From contig CM054059.1 in the NCBI GenBank assembly GCA_028641055.1, positions 107,520,263 through 107,584,262 on the forward strand: 64,000 bases of DNA, given 5' to 3'. Under the pieces are notes generated by a model that searched no databases, was not told the DNA's origin, and was given only the letters and a program-made list of their open reading frames with translations. Source of the stretch: Alopecurus myosuroides. Taxonomy: Eukaryota > Streptophyta > Magnoliopsida > Poales > Poaceae. Shown here one piece after another: positions 59,601 to 64,000 of the stretch. Made by a program: the position numbers and the translations under genes. Numbering within the stretch: the first letter of the stretch is position 1; each line of letters begins with the position of its first letter.

Positions 59601-60200
59601 CATTCAGCATGCCCCGAGGGAAAAATCGCATTGGAGGTAGCCTTTGGAGAGTCAAAGGATAATTATCGAATTGAGTGGCTTACCTTTGAGGTAGTCAAAT
59701 TGCGCAGCCCTTATCACGCGTTATTTGGAAGGCCGGCTTACGCCAAATTCATGGCTAGGCCGTGTTACGTATATCTACAGCTCAAAATCCCGGGTCCCAA
59801 GAAGACCATTACCATACATGGAAATCGAGACATAGCAGCTGAATGCGACGAAGGAGATGCAGCAATGGCCGAGCAGGCCTGTAGAAAAGAAGAACTCAAG
59901 CAGTACCGGTCCCAAGCAGACCCGGAGGGTAGAGCCACATCAAAAAGGCCGAGTACTGAAGGCGAACGAGCAAAATCCAAGGTAACACAAGATGCTAAAA
60001 TGGTGGCTTTTGTCAAGGATGACCCCTCCAAACAATCCGCCACAGAAGAAGAAGCTGCACGATCACTCACAACCGGCCATGTCATGGAAACACCTTACCC
60101 GGGTTGGCTAGCAAACCCGGTACTCGTCATGAAAAAGTCTAACGTGTGGAGAATGTGCACCGGTCACGCCAGTTCGGGACCGGTGTTCACGAAGAACTAA
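56508..60200 (+). CDS. G gag-protease with RT stub, uninterrupted 1230 codons
   Basis: ATG at 56508 lies in the LTR, about 157 bases after the TATA. About 33 residues are LTR-encoded, then the PBS (QLAPTVG). N-terminal acidic region; Gln/Glu/Arg coiled segment (ALEQQRRQVEAEKQGMATRQ, about residue 310); Pro-rich linker; gag core at about 573-760 (PETWLSSYEMAMSIRN, AAKLWFTNLPEGSIKSW, FVKHFHGTCRKLF); zinc-knuckle-like CPKH...HSLEQC at about 840-858; Gly/Asn/Pro linker; retropepsin-like VLMDGGSSINILYWETF at about 990; then tail and RT stub WLANPVLVMKKSNVWRMC. After that an unrelated short tail and stop. Gag packages RNA into particles. RT body absent. Confidence 0.85.
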   Translation: MFSSELNPLPNTCVVLPQDQLPPVTSAVIIPRQLAPTVGPASKGVYITGEARKGMENLVIGEIYIDHEGEKMVDDSGWGPESDHLESGSVVTIGQISVFIGMVCASNSIPDNIGSDSMPGKATSIRSDDEESIGTTHPAEEPIAEWEQLEEPAWTPRDRAEREDDTGSILDLLENRYEENGEEEQHEFTPDIVRRVAVYAAPAANQGNATAASVGAAQAVAQRQGEANGDPVLARVEGESASVTSRAADEELHANTFGFLENRTPGAGPSNPRHPALFDNNLILDPTVLATVITPENAAERVRDLDVARRALEQQRRQVEAEKQGMATRQRELDALETRLREETSRIHQRHHTRLPAMGGVINPANLFVTPQDQPIPVANQGTAPQQVTAATHPANERTGLPPPQNRVTTGNDLPPPPPSRFRTPAGHYNNPMDNVYAATLALNQIPVGESPHAEKTWQAIDLLHTAVAQQANYPDHRSGMHGTPYVSQQQGNIQTSSARRREEQQQMPPPPRAQAASAAQAVVDSSRARRAAAGSAAHGLPAASRPAAPPAVSHVSRARPASTVLAGPKCLSDSIRAEPYPKKFKEPGKVVNYEPTMDPETWLSSYEMAMSIRNTSENLQAKFMYLMMSEGAAKLWFTNLPEGSIKSWEELKTAFVKHFHGTCRKLFTIDDLERCVQKKGESARSWVRQVMEILHSSTGIQPKDALQAMAKTCKYIPLVQKLTRMKSSRNASEVTMGELMDACNKHAATDTTEEEADDKKVKANTSNNGRTGNGSASGNNGNSQNKRPFEGGSEFVANTEAGSSRPRAEGNFNGGNHNGGNYQGPPRPSNNWDIFRMACPKHSRNGRPANHSLEQCADLQRWKNEEVHRAMRGAGRGGGPGPGANPGNGPPPAGNPAAGNQGNNQGGAGGFQANPKQLGQYHVHTTGDSNKDKKILKQAVNSVSLAVPRYLRWSEQEVTWSRRDHPERVEHPGVLALVVAPQVNGYELKKVLMDGGSSINILYWETFLRMGLKESQLQKSSTVFHGIVPSHSACPEGKIALEVAFGESKDNYRIEWLTFEVVKLRSPYHALFGRPAYAKFMARPCYVYLQLKIPGPKKTITIHGNRDIAAECDEGDAAMAEQACRKEELKQYRSQADPEGRATSKRPSTEGERAKSKVTQDAKMVAFVKDDPSKQSATEEEAARSLTTGHVMETPYPGWLANPVLVMKKSNVWRMCTGHASSGPVFTKN

Positions 60201-61262
60201 ACAATGTAACGGGCAGCAGGTTTCAGACGCGCTCTTTTCCTACCCAGGGTACCTAAGGGGACTGGAAGGTTTTTAATGAGGCGGCCTGCTGATCTAAACT
60301 TTCTCGCAGCAATAAAGAGATGGTTATCAAGTCCTATTTCGTTACGGCCTGATTACAAGTAAGTAGTATCCACGTGGCATCAGTATTTCCGTATCATTAA
60401 GAATGTTGAGTATATACAGGTCTCGGGGGCTGGCGGCTCAAGTAGCCCAGCTAGCAACCCAAAAGACCCGGCCTTGATGCCTATAAGTTATGAGGGCCGA
60501 TTATTCGCAAACGAGTACGGCTGCAATCTTATAACTGGACAAAGGAGCCAAATTTTCTTGACTTTTCTTACTTAAGCTCGATGTGACTCGCACTAAAGTG
60601 GCATGATTCGTTCGCTTACGATTACAATCAGCCATGAAGCCCAATGGGACTTGCCTGACACTGTTCTCGTATGGATGTAACAACATGGTATCCACGCGAA
60701 AGCCGGCTTACAGTACAAGATAGTCAAAAGGGTCATCTAAACCACAAGTTTATGCAGAGTACAAGGCTAAAAGCCGGAAACTCAACAACTATCAAGCATA
60801 ACTTCAGTATTCACACGGAATGGCTTTAGGCTTGCGACTCGGTAAAAAATAATTTGTTCTCTGAGAAAGGCCACATCCCCATGACTCGGACTTTGGGTCC
60901 TGGGGACTGGGGGACTTGGAAACAGAAACAAACTACTTGGCTATCGCAGTTCGAAAAACCTCACCATCCGAGTCTTGGGGACTTAAAGAAAAAGTCCACG
61001 TATCAAAGCCCCTGGTACTCGGAAAACCGAGTCTTACGAAGGGAGCCAAAATAGAGAATCGGGTATCGAGAAAAAGTTCAAAGAATAGGCAAGCAATACG
61101 GTTATCAAAAGGCCAGGAAAGCCGCAAAGTATATCACGGACTAAAAGTACGTTACAAGGTACGGCGTCAGTATCAGGGGTGCACAGGCGCACCATCAAAA
61201 GCATAACAGTGTGAATACAAAGCATTACAAGGTATTATGATAGTACGGCCCTATTCGGCCTC
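60201..61262 (+). other. G 3' non-coding region
   Basis: Counterpart of E 55133-56124 and of F 48531-47372. Contains GGGGTGCACAGGCGCACC (about 61175-61192), at which E jumps to the LTR. No gene. Confidence 0.75.
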
Positions 61263-64000
61263 CTAAGTACGGCCTTCCGGGTCTGAGTCCTTGGTTTGCT
61301 GCTTAGCCTTCCCGGCACCCTTACCCGGACTCATTGCATCAGGGCGGACTGGTGGAGGGACGGCTGGTGTAGAGGCAGACGGGCCCGATCCTAACTCGGC
61401 CTCTCTCTTCGCAGTCGCCTCCCTCTTCCTGGCCGAGCTAGAAACCCACTTCTCCAAGATATCAAAAGGCGGGGGCGCTTCCTCCGTAATAACTTTGCCA
61501 TCAGCGTCGTATGCACTCATAATCGTATTTAGATCCAAGCTATCGGCCAAAGTGGTAGCTGAGGGGCGCACTGCGGCTTGTATGGCTTTGAAATCCTTGG
61601 GTGTAAATTTGGAACCGTCAGCCTTGAATTCGGGAAACCCGGATGTTACCTTTGCCGCGTCAAGCTTTGGAAAGAAAGCCTTGGCCAGAGTAAAAGCCCG
61701 GGTCATTCCAATCCGGCATGATGAGCGTTTCCAGATTTCAATCCAGCCAGGCACAATGGAGCAGGCTTGAACGAGATTCTCTTCACCCGGATATACTTCC
61801 GTAGGCCACTTCACAGCATCCAATATAAATTTTGTTCCGGCAAAGAAAGTCCGGAGCACAGTCTTGAGGGTTCTAGCCTTGACAATGGCATTTTCCTCTG
61901 GGGCCGCAAGGTTGGCACCTGCAGTCGTAACAAAAGAAAGAGCGTATCAGTAATCCCGAGTCTGTTATAATAAAGCAAAGACGTGAAGCCAATCGACAGC
62001 AGAAAACTTACTGAGCAAGATCTGATAAGTATCGGAGACCTGGTCCGATAGTTTCTTCAGTTCGGTCTGAGCGGCATTGCACTTCTTCTTGTATTTGGAA
62101 ACATCTTTCTTCAAGGTTTTCATGTCATCCTCAAGGATTTCCCTTCGTTTCATCTCGGCAAGAAGAAGTTGTTCGGTCCTCAGTAAAGTTTCATCAGACC
62201 GGGTTATCTGTGCCTGTAAGTAGCAAGGAATGCAAGTATTAGTTGGATTGTATGGAAAGCTGAATGTGGCGTAAAGCACCAAGCATCACTTTTGCAAGTC
62301 ATACTTGGAACTTGGGGACTAGGTATGCAATATGAGATACAAAGTGTCCTTACCTGGTGCTCTGCAGCCATGCGCTCCAAGATCTGGCTCTCCGAAGTCT
62401 TCATGGTGAGGAGAGTGTTCATCAACTGATCGAAAGTGTCTTTACTCGTATCAGAAGACCCGGGGCCTTGGAAATTCCGGGAAGGAGCTTTCTTTTTAGT
62501 AGGAGGCAGAACCCGGGTCATTTGTGTGTCGGAATCCGACGCTCCTTCTTCTGCACCCAAGACGGTGGTTTTGTTCTTCTTGCTTGCATGGGAAGCAATT
62601 GGATACTCGGCTCCTTGCGTGTCCGGGTTTGGCGGCGACGCTTGTTTTTCACCGCTGGACGCGGCTGTAGTCTTATCAGCCGGGCTCCCCTTACCCGGGC
62701 CCTCGGTCCCCGTTTCCTCTTGATCGCTGATAACGACCGTGGCCCTATAAGATGTTGTCAGTGAGTAGCTAAATACACAGTCAAGAAAGGGTGATGAAAT
62801 ATGGTGGAACATCAGGAAGGGGATCTTACCCGGTATTCACCGCAAAGTCACAAGGAAATCCATCGCTGGACTCGGGAGAAGCTGGAAATTATCAAGTTAG
62901 ATGTCATATGGGAATGGTTTAAAGAGAATGTTTTGACCCAGAAAAGATAGGGTAATTACCAGCCCGCCGCGGGGGGGTCGATGAAATACCCGGGTTAAGG
63001 GCATCATCACCCGGGTGATTTCGAGTTGACCTACGCTTGGGCACGGGCGACTCCTTCAAGAACGACCAGTGGGATAACATCAAGGTAGCTCAAGTATATC
63101 ATTAAAGTAATGCGAGTTGAATGCGAGGGGGAGATATGAAACCTTGGAGGTGGCCTCTTGAGTCTTTCTTTTGGATCCGACCTTGACTGTCGGCTCCAAT
63201 TCTTCCTCGTCGCTGGCAGATTCTGCTTTGCCATCGGAGTTTTCTTCCTCGTCATCTTCTTGTTCTGGATATCATCAAAGTTATGGTTGGAAATGAAGGG
63301 GTTATGGTGAGTTCAAGGAAACCAAATAAAATCCGGAGAGTACCTTCATCCGAGTTAACAGTTTCTTGCTCCTCTGGACTTTCGGAGCTAGGGGAGGCAT
63401 TGGTTTTCCAAAAATCGTCATCAGCCTGAAAAGTGTTAACATAAGGGTTATTAACTGCACTGAGTGGAAAGAGCAAAGGTAAAGGCATCAAAGTCGGGTT
63501 TTCACCTTGGGGGCTGGGTTCTCAAGCGTGAAGGGCTCTAACCCGGATATGTTCCGGATTACCTCGAGCTTTTCGGTCAGAAAGCCCTTGATGGTTTTAT
63601 GAGTATCGCCAGCTGCGAAGATGTTGTCGGAGTACCGGAGCGGGTCTGTAGATTGCCCTGAATACTCGCACATTAACTTTGTGCGGATGGAGTTGGGTTG
63701 AATCCGGAAATCTACCCAAGTCTTCACCAGGTTGAGCCCGATGAGGCCTTGGGCTGTGAGAGTGGTGATTTTGGCTAAAAGAGGTTGAATTGCCTCCCTG
63801 TCCGAGTCAGGGGCAAATCCACTAAATTTATCAGAGATGTCAAGAAGACCCTCTGAGTAACCCGGCAGCTTCTTTTGGCCGGGTGGGGAGGTGTCTTGGC
63901 AGTAGAAGTAGGAGAGCTGCCAGTGCTTGACATGGGAATTAAGGGTGAGGGGTGGCATCAGAGAATTCTTGCGGCGCTGGATGGAAACCCCGCCGCAAGC
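61263..64000 (-). CDS. G antisense gene (Transposase_28-type), 5' part outside window
   Basis: Exon-like blocks on the minus strand: 64000 to about 63507 (HWQLSYFYCQDTS, TWVDFRIQPNSIRTKLM, same as F); about 63425-63345 (ADDDFWKTNASPSSES); about 63267-63141 (acidic, then KVGSKRKTQEATSK); further blocks near 63080-62960 and 62745-62350; coiled coil about 62220-62010 (EMKRREILEDDMKTLKKDV); last exon about 61910-61263 (IPGW-type IVPGWIEIWKRSSCRIGMTRA, LAKAFFPKLDAAK), ending DSDPEGRT-stop. I see no nonsense codon in the visible exons. Gene runs opposite to gag. Its start and promoter lie past 64000. Function unknown. Confidence 0.65.

Larger units (their letters stand above)
56125..64000 (+). mobile_element. 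Element G: Tat-type Gypsy with intact gag frame, no RT-integrase, with antisense gene; runs off the edge
   Basis: LTR, PBS, one uninterrupted gag-protease frame with RT stub, 3' DNA (60201-61262), then the antisense gene on the minus strand. The 3' LTR is beyond the window. RT core, RNase H and integrase are deleted with the same ends as in E. If transcribed it could supply gag and perhaps protease. Confidence 0.8.

Noticed and set aside
1..64000. tRNA genes, rRNA, CRISPR, bacterial operon signals, host genes
   Set aside because: Nothing resembling them was seen. The short tRNA-like words are primer-binding sites. The DNA is plant transposon sequence.

Overview
The window is plant nuclear DNA made entirely of nested transposable elements. 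I see no host gene, rRNA, tRNA or CRISPR. The style is that of a large grass genome, most likely Triticeae (wheat, barley, rye or Aegilops). The evidence is a CACTA terminus of the CACTAGTAGAAAA type with 'TTTAGTCCCGGTT' subterminal repeats, an Athila-type Gypsy family whose LTRs run TGATACGTC...TCATCA, and Tat-type Gypsy elements with an extra antisense gene after pol. Family names are from recall only.

Layout. 1-3537: end of a minus-strand LTR element (LTR terminus TGTAACACC... at 3537). 3538-10773: CACTA transposon, left end outside the window, right TIR at 10773. It carries a 177-codon unknown ORF and a Transposase_24/Ulp1-protease-like gene, but no Tnp2-type transposase. 10774-20058: Athila-type element A1 (minus strand), whose 3' LTR the CACTA interrupts. 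20059-20946: Copia-like remnant. 20947-39596: element A2, same family as A1 (minus strand), split by Tat-type element D (23476-36351, plus strand, 495-bp LTRs). 39597-40569: start of a second TGTAACA-type LTR. 40570-56124: element E (plus strand), split inside gag by element F (42576-53061, minus strand). 56125-64000: element G, same family as E, joined to E through one shared LTR and running off the right edge.

How the parts relate. Only F has an uninterrupted RT-RNase H-integrase frame (about 1197 codons), and F has lost most of gag and protease. E and G keep gag-protease and share the same loss of RT-RNase H-integrase; G's gag frame is uninterrupted (1230 codons). A1 and A2 also lack RT-RNase H-integrase. 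D has every domain, but with frameshifts, nonsense codons and an altered RT active site (YVND). The window thus looks like a community of partial elements that would have to be complemented in trans.

Three further points stand out. (1) In D, E, F and G the gag frame opens inside the LTR and runs through the primer-binding site. (2) D, F and G carry a multi-exon antisense gene after pol; in D and F it has its own TATA box. (3) A1 and A2 share roughly 85% identical non-coding DNA, yet the ORF between is only weakly similar, with divergence starting at its ATG and ending at its stop. Dating by LTR divergence: F 3 substitutions plus 1 indel in about 477 bp (youngest); D 15 in 495 bp. All identities were judged by eye.
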